Notes: generated by a model not told the origin, from the letters alone. A DNA stretch of 64,000 bases from Mesorhizobium sp. M2E.F.Ca.ET.219.01.1.1 (GCF_004016445.2 NZ_SADT02000003.1:139231-203230), one strand, 5' to 3'; shown: positions 1 to 8,693, counted from the first letter of the stretch. Made by a program: numbers and translations.

Positions 1-1
1 A

Positions 2-162
2 TGCAGGATCTGGGCGTCGCCGAGGGACGATCTGCGTCCAGGCGAGATGACGCCGGAGCCGAAGAGGAGGATATCTTCGCGGCGTACGAAGACTTCTTCC
101 TGGCCGGGTCCCATCGACACGAATGTGCCCGACGAGCTCCGCTCGACAAGCCGCGCCTTGCC
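2..162 (-). pseudogene. Duplicated 3' fragment of the FHA/cyclase gene
   Basis: These 161 bases match 3278-3438 with a single difference (position 154). That stretch encodes, on the minus strand, about residues 238-290 of the 297-residue FHA/adenylate cyclase at 3256-4149. The copy carries only the end of the FHA domain, without its last codons, and similarity stops abruptly at 162. It cannot make a functional protein from what is visible. The match begins almost exactly at the window edge, so this may also mark a contig or assembly boundary. The duplication itself is seen directly; its cause is not. Confidence 0.8.
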
Positions 163-358
163 CCGCAATTCGCAATGCTTCGACAACTACACCTGTTTTC
201 CAGAAGGCTTCGTTTGCAAGGCAGGGATGGACGAATTGGCGGACAAGGCTAAGCGCATGGCCCGAGGGTATGAGGATTTGCGTCAATGCCTCAGCCGGGT
301 CTCCAGCATGGACGATGTCGAGAGCTGCGTCAGACAGGACAACCTGAACAGGTTCTAA
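163..358 (+). pseudogene. C-terminal fragment of an unrecognised small cysteine-containing protein
   Basis: Immediately after the duplicated FHA fragment the plus strand has an open frame ending at a TAA at 356-358. Its last 60 or so residues look like natural coding sequence: balanced composition, the stretch CFDNYTCFPEGFVCKAG with three cysteines, a charged helix (MDELADKAKRMARGYEDLRQ) and a final short helix with one more cysteine. An open frame can be followed back to an ATG at 47, but that part is antisense to the FHA fragment, so the 103-codon frame is a chimera. No ribosome binding site is visible. Most likely it is the tail of a gene that lost its 5' end at the rearrangement. I do not recognise the family. 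Confidence 0.45.
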
Positions 359-360
359 TG

Positions 361-642
361 CTAGGGGCATGGTGTCCAACCTCGCCGCTTTTCCGGTGAC
401 AGCGCGTGGTTTGTAAACTGGAGGTTCCGATCGTCGCGGCCGGCGGCGCGGCATTCCTGGCAGAACACGACCTTGATCAGACCCCAGTGCATGCACGAAT
501 GATCCGCCCCGAGCCGCTTCACCATCTCGGCGATGTCGAGCACGGCCTTGCGGTGGCGAAGCTGCGCGCTCGACCGGCGGTGAAGGCGTTTGGGAAATGC
601 TCCGCCATCCGTTTGTGGAGGAAAGAGGTGTCCTCTAGTCAA
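361..642 (-). CDS. Hypothetical protein, possibly a degraded zinc-ribbon-like protein
   Basis: A 93-codon minus-strand frame. Only the C-terminal half looks protein-like (AVLDIAEMVKRLGADHSC, then VVFCQECRAAGRDDRN). It recalls small rhizobial proteins in which an N-terminal CxxC pair is followed by an ILDIAEL-type helix and a second CxxC. Here the second pair (CQEC) is present but the expected first pair is missing, and the N-terminal third reads like noise. The gene may be truncated or frameshifted near 560-600, with a true start that I cannot place. It lies between the rearranged left edge and the DUF4142 gene. Family assignment is weak. Confidence 0.35.
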   Translation of the reverse strand: MTRGHLFPPQTDGGAFPKRLHRRSSAQLRHRKAVLDIAEMVKRLGADHSCMHWGLIKVVFCQECRAAGRDDRNLQFTNHALSPEKRRGWTPCP

Positions 643-770
643 GGCTTCCTCGACACAAGAGCCGAAACGTCCAAAACGCGACTAAACCGTGCAATCCCGA
701 CTTTGCCTCCAGTCGATAGCATTTCGTCGTGTCCAATGCAGCGGCACTTCAAAACGAAGGAGGAATAGCC

Positions 771-1322
771 ATGCTTATTAATCGTCGCCGCGTTCTCGAA
801 GTCGCGGCCGCACTTCTGATCATTTCGGTCGCGTCGTCTATCACAACCTCTGCCGCATCCGCAGCGGCCTTCGACTTCTCCAGCATCAAGACTGTCAAGC
901 AATTTGGCGCCGAAGTCATAGGCCGCGCTGACCTATCGCGAGCGGCTTGTGAGGTCGCGCTGAAAAAGGCGACGCGGGCCGATGCCAAGGAGTTCGCCGG
1001 CTTCGAGCTAAAGGAGGCCGAGACAGTCATCGCTGTGTTGAAGGAACTTGGAACCCCGTTGCCTCCGATGGGCGACGCTGCGAAAAGCGCGCTCGAACAC
1101 ATCGCCGGTTCGGCGGCAGGCACTGCGTTTGACACAGCCTATATTGGGGCAGAGTACGAAAACCATGCCTTCTTGCGCGACTTAGCGGAAGCCTATCTGA
1201 AGAATTCTGACCCGTCGGACCCATCTGAACAGCATGGGCGCCAGCTGGCGACCGTCGCACATTGGGCTTTCTGGGAACACACTGCTGTCACTCAGCGAAT
1301 CGCCCGCGAATTGGCGGCCTAG
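771..1322 (+). CDS. DUF4142 family secreted protein
   Basis: This 183-residue protein begins with an export signal (MLINRRRVLEVAAALLI, a twin-arginine-like N-terminus, then an alanine-rich cleavage region near residue 35). The mature part is helical and matches the DUF4142 ferritin-like four-helix pattern, with EFAGFELKEAETVI and DTAYIGAEYENHAFLRDLAEAYL as core helices. The start is fixed by a strong AAGGAGG seven bases before ATG 771; an upstream GTG at 729 has no such site. The function of DUF4142 proteins is unknown. They are periplasmic and often found near stress genes. It stands alone between the rearranged left edge and the AraC gene. Confidence 0.8.
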   Translation: MLINRRRVLEVAAALLIISVASSITTSAASAAAFDFSSIKTVKQFGAEVIGRADLSRAACEVALKKATRADAKEFAGFELKEAETVIAVLKELGTPLPPMGDAAKSALEHIAGSAAGTAFDTAYIGAEYENHAFLRDLAEAYLKNSDPSDPSEQHGRQLATVAHWAFWEHTAVTQRIARELAA

Positions 1323-1382
1323 GACACAGCTTCAGCTGGCTTCTCATCATTGCCGAGCGCGTACTCAAACGCGCTCGGCGAC

Positions 1383-2324
1383 CTATAGATTTCGCGCTCG
1401 CCGCCATGTGGCCGGGCTGGTCCCTACGAGACGCACAAAGACGCGGGTGAAATGGCTTTGGTCCGAAAAACCACAACTCAGAGCCACTTCCGCGAGAGTG
1501 GTTTTTTCGTTGATCATCGCCGACTTAGCACGTTCAACGCGGCGGTACAGAAGCCATTGATGCGGCGCCAGGCCGGTGGTCTTGCAAAAAGCCTTCGAAA
1601 AATAGCTCACTGACAATTTGCACGCCGCTGCCACGTCTTTCAGTGGCAACTGGCCTGTAAGGTCACTCTCGAGCAGCTCGATTGCCAATCGTGCCTGCCA
1701 CGGCGCCAACCCGCCACGATGCTGCAGGGACCGCGGCTTTAGCCCGCCATAAGTTTGCGCCAAATGAACTGCGGCCGCCATCATCAGATGGTCAAGAAAA
1801 AGTCGGTTCGTTTCCTCTGGCGCTTTGATTGCCGCACGCACGGTACCAATCAGCCCGCGAATGACGTCATCATCGATGGGCTGCGCGGGGACATAGGAAA
1901 GCTCGCTGATTGATCGCGCTTCAAGGTCTTCGGCCACCGTGGTGAAAGTAGCGCGAGGGATGTAGAAATGAACCGTGTGATGCGGGCCCATTATGATAGC
2001 GTTGGGCTTTCGCTGGAGGTCGCGGAGGATGGTTTGTCCCGCCCGAAGCGTTCCTACTATGCCGGGCCGTCCGTCCTCCCACGATATATGGTTGGGATAG
2101 TCCTGTAGCTGCGTTTGGACGAGAAACGCATCTTCCGGGGGAACAGGTACGCTAGGCTCGGGCTTATGGCAGTACCCGGACGTTTCAGTGTATGCAATTT
2201 CTCCAGTACGCAGCGCACCTGTTTTAAAAATGGTGGCCTTTCCAAGCTTGAAGTAGCTCGCAAATCGATCGCCATAGGCGCCGGCAGCAGGCAGCCGTGA
2301 TTCTAGGTTGGTAGACCCTTTCAT
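1383..2324 (-). CDS. AraC family transcriptional regulator
   Basis: The 313-residue product has an N-terminal cupin-like effector region (roughly residues 1-195) and a C-terminal double helix-turn-helix of the AraC/XylS type. The second helix-turn-helix signature is clear in LAEVALSCGFSDQSHFTRVF, followed by GTSPATWRR. ATG 2324 is preferred because the longer frame begins with an unsupported TTG at 2375 and the family is usually about 300 residues. It is monocistronic, and the target is not evident from its neighbours: the convergent DUF4142 gene and a ligase pseudogene. The inducer is unknown. Confidence 0.85.
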   Translation of the reverse strand: MKGSTNLESRLPAAGAYGDRFASYFKLGKATIFKTGALRTGEIAYTETSGYCHKPEPSVPVPPEDAFLVQTQLQDYPNHISWEDGRPGIVGTLRAGQTILRDLQRKPNAIIMGPHHTVHFYIPRATFTTVAEDLEARSISELSYVPAQPIDDDVIRGLIGTVRAAIKAPEETNRLFLDHLMMAAAVHLAQTYGGLKPRSLQHRGGLAPWQARLAIELLESDLTGQLPLKDVAAACKLSVSYFSKAFCKTTGLAPHQWLLYRRVERAKSAMINEKTTLAEVALSCGFSDQSHFTRVFVRLVGTSPATWRRARNL

Positions 2325-2480
2325 GGGGGTTGCGAGCCTGCAATTTGAGGATGCCCTGAAGGATCGATGCTCCAAAAATGCACTGCACTAGGTTCCGTCG
2401 CATTATGAACACCACTGTGCCGTCCAAGCAATACGTGTTCCCAGCATCGCACGCGAGATATTGCCAGACGGTCCGCACCG

Positions 2481-3050
2481 CTATTGAGCGTCGTCCTCTC
2501 GGAAGTCCTGCGGTGCAGCATGGCGCAAGTCCTCTTCCCCGCGCAAGTGCTTCACGCGGCCAATCAGTCCCGGCTTTACCCATTGTGTCGCCCTTTGGCG
2601 CCGGCCCAGCGTGCTCCTGGACGTGCTTCCAGAGCCGGTCGCGCTTCTCCCTGTTCAAGGTGATGAAAGGTGATCCCACATAGCGCCCTGTGCCGCGCTC
2701 AGCCATCAAGGCAAAGGCCGGCTTGCCCAGCTCGCGCTCCACACCAACCAGCTCACACTCGTCAATGCTGTGGCACTTGGCCTTCAGCCAGTTGGTCGAA
2801 GGTCCGCTCCGATAGACGCTGTTCTTTCGCTTCGAAAACCACGCCCTCAAGGCCTGCCTTGTCAACCAGGTGGAAGATCGACCAAGCGTCGCCGGGGAGT
2901 GCCTGGCTGAATTGGGTGCGCTTGCCGGCCGGGATCATCTCGCGCCGGTCGATCAGCGGCATTTCGAAGGTCATGCCCGTTTAGGTGGAGAAGGTCGAAC
3001 GCGACAAATAGAGGTCATGCGGCCCGCGCGTGATGGCCCTTGCGTAGCCC
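2481..3050 (-). pseudogene. ATP-dependent DNA ligase (LigD ligase-type), multiply frameshifted
   Basis: Joining three minus-strand frames gives an almost continuous C-terminal half of a rhizobial LigD-type ligase: RAITRGPHDLY, FVAFDLLHLNGHDLR, MPLIDRREMIPAGKR, KAGLEGVV, SKRKNSVYRSGPSTNWLKAK, IDECELVGVERELGKPAFA, RDRLWKHVQEHAG, then QWVKPGLIGRVKHLRGEEDL to a TAG at 2481-2483. The frame breaks at about 3005, at 2963, near 2836 (an extra T) and near 2590. The N-terminal nucleotidyl-transfer lysine motif is absent. This is a decayed gene, perhaps once part of a non-homologous end-joining locus. The upstream limit is approximate. Confidence 0.8.
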
Positions 3051-3111
3051 GCCGAGGCGCGCGACGCCTCGGTCAGTCCCGAGTATTTAGAAAAAATGCA
3101 TGTTTGAAAGG

Positions 3112-3255
3112 TTATTTCTTGGGCTTAAGCGCCTTGGCCACGTCATCCACTGAAGTGAAATTCGCCAGATTTTGATCGGACAGCAAACCGCCACCGCAAT
3201 AGGCCAGCGAAAAATGCGGGCCGGCGGTGCCGCGCTCCTCCCGCAACCGGCCAGA
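3112..3255 (-). other. Open reading extension directly after the cyclase stop codon
   Basis: In the same frame as the FHA/cyclase gene, 47 codons follow its TGA (3256-3258) before a TAA at 3112-3114. The translation contains PHFSLAYCGGGLLSDQNLAN and ends VDDVAKALKPKK, which looks like a natural protein C-terminus rather than random sequence. No start codon with a ribosome binding site is present. It could be the remnant tail of another gene left by the rearrangements in this area, or chance. Read-through is possible in principle but there is no sign of a recoding element. Confidence 0.25.
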
Positions 3256-4149
3256 TCAGCCTGAGATAATTTCGTAGTGCAGGATCTGGGCGTCGCCGAG
3301 GGACGATCTGCGTCCAGGCGAGATGACGCCGGAGCCGAAGAGGAGGATATCTTCGCGGCGTACGAAGACTTCTTCCTGGCCGGGTCCCATCGACACGAAT
3401 GTGCCCGACGAGCTCCGCTCGACAAGCCGTGCCTTGCCATTCGAAATGGTGAAGGTCGCGTGGTGCCTTGAGACCCAGGGCCGCTGGACGACGATGTCGC
3501 ATTCCGGAGATCGGCCGATCGTCACCAATTCGTTGTTTCCGCAGGATCCCAACTGATCTCCATAGCGGATGACCAGATTGATCTGCCGCGGCGGCGTGGA
3601 GCGCCTTTCGATAATGGTGCCCCGGCTGGCGACGTTCGTGCTGGGGACCCCATCGTCGCTCCTCAGCGTATAGACATCAAAGAGTTCCTGCTTGCCCTTG
3701 AACGCCATTTTGTCGAGGAGCCGCAAGGCACTGCGGCTGCCCGCCGAAAGCGCTTCGAAGAAGCTCTGGCTGATCAGCACCTCCCCCGGATTGGCCGTGG
3801 TGGACAGCCTTGCGGTGACATTGACAACGTCGCCGAACACCGCGCCGCGCGCGCGAATGACCGCCCCGAAATGCAATCCGATCCTGGCGCTCAACGGCCC
3901 TCTCGTTAGTTGGCTGTTGATTTGGCAGACAGCCCTCAGCGCCGCCTCCGAGCTCTCGAACAGGCTGAGCACGTCATCGCCCTTCGAGTAGATGAAGTCA
4001 CCGCCATGCTGGGCGACGATCCCGCGTATCGCGTCGAGGCAATCCGAGACCTGCCGCAGGGCGGCATCGTCGCCGATGCGCTCATAGAGCGGCGTGCTGC
4101 CCACGACATCAGCTAACAGGACTGCGGCTAGAAGTCTTTCCTGATCCAT
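3256..4149 (-). CDS. Class III adenylate/guanylate cyclase with C-terminal FHA domain
   Basis: A 297-residue soluble signalling protein. Residues 1-165 form a class III cyclase catalytic domain: the first metal aspartate lies in LLADVVGSTPLYERIGD (D14), the second metal region in YSKGDDVLSLFES, and the asparagine/arginine motif in VFGDVVNVTARLSTTANPGE. Residues about 190-290 are a forkhead-associated domain with GRSPECDIVV, the SRHHA core and SSGTFV. It probably makes cAMP and is recruited by phosphothreonine partners through the FHA domain. The start at ATG 4149 is the natural N-terminus of such domains. Part of its 3' end is duplicated at the left window edge. Confidence 0.9.
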   Translation of the reverse strand: MDQERLLAAVLLADVVGSTPLYERIGDDAALRQVSDCLDAIRGIVAQHGGDFIYSKGDDVLSLFESSEAALRAVCQINSQLTRGPLSARIGLHFGAVIRARGAVFGDVVNVTARLSTTANPGEVLISQSFFEALSAGSRSALRLLDKMAFKGKQELFDVYTLRSDDGVPSTNVASRGTIIERRSTPPRQINLVIRYGDQLGSCGNNELVTIGRSPECDIVVQRPWVSRHHATFTISNGKARLVERSSSGTFVSMGPGQEEVFVRREDILLFGSGVISPGRRSSLGDAQILHYEIISG

Positions 4150-4346
4150 TGCCCCGCATCCGCCACGAGAACGCAGCGTTTATAACATACCAAAGTCGAC
4201 CTTGACCTATCTACTTGCGCGCCTTGGGGCCGGCGCAACGGGGCAAGTGCTTTGGCGCGATTGTCTCGGACGGACAGGCCCCTGCCTTCATCCCACCAAA
4301 CGGGTTATCGGCGCAAAAATAGCGGCGATAAAGAAGTCTCTTTTCC

Positions 4347-5282
4347 CTAACCCGGGCTTCCCGCCGCCGGGTTGGCGACGACCGCCGCCCGGAAGCGGGC
4401 GACGAAATCGTCGAGCGCGGGGCGTTCGGCATCCGAGATCGCCCAGTAGGAGAAAGCGTCGTCTGTCCAGTGGACCAGGAGGAAGCCGCCTGCCGACAGA
4501 TCGTCCGCCACCGGCACCGACTTGGCCTCGTTCTGCCGCGGCGCGGCCACCAGGGTGATCAGATGCTCGTGATGGCGGTAGACCAGCGCCGGCATCGGCC
4601 TGTCGCCAATCACCTCGACGCGTCCGCCGAGCAGCGCGTAGCCGTCCTTGGCCATGTCGGGCGCTGCCGGCGACACGCCGATGCGGCCGTCGAGCCATGG
4701 TTTCACCGTATGGCGGTCGGACGACACGATGTCGACCGGCGTCGCCGCGAGCAGGCTGCGGCGATGGCCGTTGGCAACGGCCACGGCGAAGCTGTCGGAC
4801 CCATTGTCCGCCGTCGCCAGCCACTGCGTCGCGCCGCTGGCGAGAAACGCCGTGAGCACGATCGAGGCCGCCATCTGGCGCCAGTCGAAGGAGTTGAACC
4901 AGCGCGACGCGCGTGGCCGCATCTCTATGACTTTGCCCTGTTGCAGTTGCGGCTGCTGCTCCGCCTTTGCGGAAGCTGCTTTCGGCGCCTCCGGTTCTTC
5001 CGGGCTTTTCACCTGGGCAATGGCGGCGATGCGCGCCAGGAAATCGTCGCTGACGGTCGGGCGCGGCACGCTGGCGACAGCGCCGCGCAGCGCCACAAGG
5101 CGTGCATGCTCGGCGGCCAATTCCGGGTCGGCCGCCATGCGCCGCTCGACGGCCAGTGCGGCCGCGGCATCGAGCTCGCCATCGACAAGGGCGTGGATCA
5201 TCAGCTTCATATCCTGCGGGTCTTCCGGCAATCCGTCCTCACGCGTGCGATTTTCATGCGGGCCATTTTCACGCGGGCTCAT
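4347..5282 (-). CDS. Anti-sigma factor, membrane-anchored, partner of the adjacent ECF sigma
   Basis: The 311-residue product has an N-terminal anti-sigma region typical of RsiW/ChrR-like proteins (MKLMIHALVDGELDAAAALA, then RRMAADPELAAEHARL), a linker, one predicted membrane helix near residues 135-155 (MAASIVLTAFLASGATQWLA) and a large C-terminal extracytoplasmic domain ending near HWTDDAFSYWAISD. Canonical zinc-binding HxxxCxxC is absent. ATG 5282 overlaps the last 14 bases of the sigma gene, implying translational coupling; a TTG four codons upstream is less likely. It would hold the sigma factor inactive at the membrane until an envelope or redox signal arrives. Confidence 0.85.
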   Translation of the reverse strand: MSPRENGPHENRTREDGLPEDPQDMKLMIHALVDGELDAAAALAVERRMAADPELAAEHARLVALRGAVASVPRPTVSDDFLARIAAIAQVKSPEEPEAPKAASAKAEQQPQLQQGKVIEMRPRASRWFNSFDWRQMAASIVLTAFLASGATQWLATADNGSDSFAVAVANGHRRSLLAATPVDIVSSDRHTVKPWLDGRIGVSPAAPDMAKDGYALLGGRVEVIGDRPMPALVYRHHEHLITLVAAPRQNEAKSVPVADDLSAGGFLLVHWTDDAFSYWAISDAERPALDDFVARFRAAVVANPAAGSPG

Positions 5283-6033
5283 GGCGCCCTCCAAGTTCCG
5301 TCATCAACAGGCCGCGTGCCCGTGCCAGCCGCGACATCACCGTGCCTTGCGGCACGCCGAGCATGGCGGCGATCTCGCGGTAGCTGAGACCGTTTACGTC
5401 GCGCAGCACCAGCGTTTCGCGGAAGGCTTGCGGCAGCCTTGCGATCGCCGCTTCCACCGCCGCCGAATTCGCCTTGGCGATCAGCGCCGCCTCCGGGCTG
5501 TCAGCATCATTGTCGGGCGGTGGCGACACCTCGTCGAGATCGGCAAGGTCGCCGACAGCCACCACGCTACGCGGGCGGTTCTTCGCCATCCATGTATAGG
5601 AGGCGTTGCGCACGATGGTGAGCAGCCACGCGCGGGGGTTTCCCCCAGCGAAGCCGGCAATGCCCGCATGCGCCTTGAGGCAGGCCTCCTGCACCACATC
5701 CTCGGCGTCGGCGTGATTGCCGGTGAGCCAGCGGGCAAGCGACAGCGCGTCGCCGAGATGCGGCAGCACCACTTCGGCAAAACGCGCGGCCAGTATCTTT
5801 TCGCTCAACACCGTTCCACCGTCAGCCGCTTCCGTCAGGGGCTTGCGGCCACCTTCGGCGGGTGGCGCTGACCTGTCCCTGCTCGTGCGGGTGAAGATCG
5901 CGACTGCAGGCGCCGGCGCCTGCTTCGGGGGAGGAGAAGGCATTGGTGTCACCGGAGTCAAGTATCTCGGAGGAGCGGCGCGCCTCGGAAGGGGACGGCG
6001 CACCGCTGGCTGCAATGAGGTGACCGCCGTCAT
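5269..6033 (-). CDS. ECF RNA polymerase sigma factor (start uncertain)
   Basis: The C-terminal 180 residues are a complete ECF sigma factor: region 2 in LGDALSLARWLTGNHADAED with VVQEACLKAHAGI and NPRAWLLTIVRN, and region 4 in LPQAFRETLVLRDVNGLSYR and IAAMLGVPQGTVMSRLARAR. The first 74 codons from ATG 6033 are proline- and arginine-rich without similarity to sigma factors. A GTG at 5811 preceded by a GGTGG-like site would give the usual 180-residue length and may be the true start. It is co-transcribed with the anti-sigma gene downstream. Autoregulation is expected from the family. The target genes are unknown. Confidence 0.85.
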   Translation of the reverse strand: MTAVTSLQPAVRRPLPRRAAPPRYLTPVTPMPSPPPKQAPAPAVAIFTRTSRDRSAPPAEGGRKPLTEAADGGTVLSEKILAARFAEVVLPHLGDALSLARWLTGNHADAEDVVQEACLKAHAGIAGFAGGNPRAWLLTIVRNASYTWMAKNRPRSVVAVGDLADLDEVSPPPDNDADSPEAALIAKANSAAVEAAIARLPQAFRETLVLRDVNGLSYREIAAMLGVPQGTVMSRLARARGLLMTELGGRHEPA

Positions 6034-6067
6034 GATCGTGGTTCTCGATGGTTGCGATAGGCACGGA

Positions 6068-6193
6068 TCAGGGCCGGCGGCGGGGCTGTATCGCCCTGAA
6101 CAGATGCGCCCAGCGCCAACGCTCCAAAGGGTGGCGGCGGCTGATGCCTTCGCCCTCTTCGGCGCTCACGCTCGTATTTTCATGCCGCTTCAT
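6068..6193 (-). CDS. Putative 41-residue small protein upstream of the ECF sigma gene
   Basis: A short frame reading MKRHENTSVSAEEGEGISRR and ending in an arginine-rich tail. It has a good AGGAG eight bases before ATG 6193 and sits on the same strand just upstream of the sigma gene. It has no membrane helix and no recognisable domain. It may be a leader peptide or small protein in the sigma operon, or a chance frame. The support is the ribosome binding site and position only. Confidence 0.3.
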   Translation of the reverse strand: MKRHENTSVSAEEGEGISRRHPLERWRWAHLFRAIQPRRRP

Positions 6194-6312
6194 GGGTCGT
6201 CTCCTGCTGTTGCGCACGTGGCGCATACCCAGAAGACCGGCGGACCCAGCCGTTTATTCCCGGCGGCCGGCTTTTTTGTTCAAGCCTGGAATGATCGGTT
6301 TGTTGAGCCGTC

Positions 6313-7701
6313 TCACAGCGCCTGCAGAACGAGCCCCACCAGCGCCGATCCGGCCAGCGTCGGCAGCATGCCGGCCTTCAACCTGAACATGGCGACCATC
6401 GCCGCCGCCGACAGCAGCGCGGCGCGCCAGTCGAGCGAGGACAGGACCGGCACCTCGACGCCCCAGCCGACGCTTGCGACCTTGCCGAAGACGACATGCA
6501 GCGCGAACCACAGCGCAAGGTTCATGATCACGCCGACCACCGCCGCCGTGATCGCGCCGAGCGCCGCCGTCAGCGCCTTGTTCTGCCTCAGCTGCTCGAT
6601 GTAGGGCGCGCCCAAGAATATCCAGAAGAAGCAGGGAACGAAGGTGACCCAGAGCGTCAGCAGCGATCCGAGCGATCCGGCCAGCAACGGGCTGACAAAG
6701 CCGGCATGGCGATAGGCGGCGGCGAAGCCGACGAATTGTAGCACCAGGATCAGCGGCCCGGGCGTCGTCTCGGCAAGGCCGAGCCCGTCGACCATCTCGC
6801 CGGGCGACAGCCATCCGAAGGAGGTGACCGCCGCCTGCGCGACATAGGCCAGAACCGCATAGGCGCCGCCGAAAGTGACGACGGCCATCAGGCTGAAGAA
6901 GCCGCCGATCTGCGCCCACACGCTGCCTGGCCCCGCCAGCAAGGCGATCAGCGCCACCGGTCCGAGCCAGAGCGGCAGCCAGATGGCAATGGTGCGGGCC
7001 GCGTGCCATCTGGTGGGCACGGTGTGGGCCAGCTCGCCGCGCTCGAACATCAGGTCGACCACGCCGATTCTGTCGACGGTGGCCCCGCCCTTGCCATGCG
7101 CCGAGCCGGAAAACAGGCCTGGCGCGAAGCGGCTGCCGACCCAGCCGATGAGGCCTGCCGCAAGCACGATCAGCGGGAACGGCAGCTTGGCGATGTAGAT
7201 GGCGAGGAACGCCGCCACCGCGATCGCCACCATGGCACGGTTCTTCAGCGCCCGCTTGCCGATGCGGATCACCGCCTCGACGACGACGGCCAGCACCGCC
7301 GCCTTGACGCCGAAGAACAGCGCCTCGACGACCGGCGCGTCGTTGTAGAGCATGTAGAAGCTGCTCAGGCAAAGCATCACCAGCGCGCCGGGCAGCACGA
7401 ACAGCGTGCCGGCGACCAGCCCGCCCGCCGTGCGGTGCAGCAGCCAGCCGATATAGACGGCAAGCTGCTGCGCCTCCGGCCCAGGCAGAAGCATGCAATA
7501 GTTGAGCGCGTGCAGGAAACGCTCCTCGCCAATCCAGCGGCGCTCCTCGACCAGCTCCTTGTGCATCAGCGCGATCTGCCCGGCCGGCCCGCCGAAGGAC
7601 AGCAGGCCGATCTTGGCCCAGAGCCGCGTCGCCTCACGGAAATTCGGCATGGCCGGAGCTTCGGCCGGACGCGCGGCTCCATCCTTGGCAAGGACAGTCA
7701 T
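6313..7701 (-). CDS. chrA: Chromate transporter ChrA
   Basis: A 462-residue, highly hydrophobic protein made of two homologous CHR domains. The first carries KIGLLSFGGPAGQIALMHKE and the conserved LPGPEAQQLAVYIGW. The second has VVTFGGAYAVLAYVAQAAVT and ETTPGPLILVLQFVGF. This is the long two-domain ChrA family, which exports chromate across the inner membrane. ATG 7701 overlaps the stop of the upstream rhodanese/ChrB gene by four bases (ATGA), so the two are translationally coupled and form one operon. Confidence 0.93.
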   Translation of the reverse strand: MTVLAKDGAARPAEAPAMPNFREATRLWAKIGLLSFGGPAGQIALMHKELVEERRWIGEERFLHALNYCMLLPGPEAQQLAVYIGWLLHRTAGGLVAGTLFVLPGALVMLCLSSFYMLYNDAPVVEALFFGVKAAVLAVVVEAVIRIGKRALKNRAMVAIAVAAFLAIYIAKLPFPLIVLAAGLIGWVGSRFAPGLFSGSAHGKGGATVDRIGVVDLMFERGELAHTVPTRWHAARTIAIWLPLWLGPVALIALLAGPGSVWAQIGGFFSLMAVVTFGGAYAVLAYVAQAAVTSFGWLSPGEMVDGLGLAETTPGPLILVLQFVGFAAAYRHAGFVSPLLAGSLGSLLTLWVTFVPCFFWIFLGAPYIEQLRQNKALTAALGAITAAVVGVIMNLALWFALHVVFGKVASVGWGVEVPVLSSLDWRAALLSAAAMVAMFRLKAGMLPTLAGSALVGLVLQAL

Positions 7702-8516
7702 GGCGCCTTGCCTCCGGCCGGCCAGTTATGCGTCTCGTCCGCCGCGTCGCGGCACCAGCGGAAGAAGGCGTCATAGAGCAGCATGCCGGCTTCCAGCTGC
7801 TCGAGATCGTCGCGGAACATGCGCGACAGGCCGAGCGAGGCAGCAAGGAACCCGGCCGCCTGCGGCACGAGGTCGAGCCGCGCCGTGTCCGCCCCGCGCA
7901 CGATCAGCGCCAGGCGATCGAGCGCTTCGACGCGCAGGCCGAATTCCTCGATCATCGTGTCGAAGCTGCAGCGATCGCCCCGGTGGCTCCAGAAGACGCC
8001 TTCGATATCGAAGGGAACCGCGGCGAAGCGGTCCGCCACCAGAGGCACCTCGGCCGGATCGACGAACAGGAACACCGCATCGGGATCGACGAAGCGGCGG
8101 ATCAGCCAGGGGCAGGCGATGCGGTCGACCTTAGGCCGGGAACGGGTGACCCACACGGTGCGTCCCTTCTCGTCGCGCGGCGGGATCGCGCCGGCGCTGA
8201 CCAATGGCGCCTTGGCGGCGACCCAGGCCTCGAAGCCGCCTTCCAGCGACTCCGCCGGTATGCCCTCATGGCGCAGCCATGCGGCCACGCCTTGCGACAG
8301 CTTCTGCCCCCTCTGGCAGATCACGACGACTTTTGCTCCGGAGAACTCGGCCGCCCAGGTCGAGACGGTTCTGAAGTCGCGCCGATACGAAGCCGGCAAA
8401 AGGCGTGGGTCGGCCTGGTAGTCGTCATCGACGCGCACGTCGATGAGAACCGGCGCATCGGGCAGGCCGACGAGACGGGAAAGCTGCGGAACGGTGATTG
8501 CGGTTGTTGACGGCAT
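7698..8516 (-). CDS. chrB: Rhodanese-ChrB domain protein, chromate resistance
   Basis: This 272-residue protein fuses an N-terminal rhodanese domain (residues 1-110, active-site loop VVVICQRGQKLSQGVA with the catalytic cysteine) to a C-terminal ChrB domain (WVTRSRPKVDRIACPWLIRR, then FSHRGDRCSF-like FWSHRGDRCSFDTMIEEFGL). ATG 8516 is chosen for its AGGAGGT site; a longer frame adds 19 codons upstream of it. ChrB-like proteins sense or detoxify chromate, and coupling to chrA supports that role. The symbol is by family; the fusion with a sulfurtransferase domain distinguishes it from classical plasmid ChrB. Confidence 0.88.
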   Translation of the reverse strand: MPSTTAITVPQLSRLVGLPDAPVLIDVRVDDDYQADPRLLPASYRRDFRTVSTWAAEFSGAKVVVICQRGQKLSQGVAAWLRHEGIPAESLEGGFEAWVAAKAPLVSAGAIPPRDEKGRTVWVTRSRPKVDRIACPWLIRRFVDPDAVFLFVDPAEVPLVADRFAAVPFDIEGVFWSHRGDRCSFDTMIEEFGLRVEALDRLALIVRGADTARLDLVPQAAGFLAASLGLSRMFRDDLEQLEAGMLLYDAFFRWCRDAADETHNWPAGGKAP

Positions 8517-8693
8517 GGCGTCCACCTCCTGAACAGAGAGAGTTTGGACGCGATCGTTGGGCTGACGCCTCACGGGGTCGTCGCGGGGAACCCCTTGTGG
8601 GAATGCTGGAACGGTCCCCTGCGATTGTCAAGAAATCAATTGCCAAGGAGGACGCTAGCTCCGCTCCGCCCTTCCTTGAAACGGCCTTTGCCC

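Noticed and set aside
2378..2683. Plus-strand frame in the ligase pseudogene area
   Set aside because: Antisense to sequence that is recognisably ligase on the other strand; no motif of its own.
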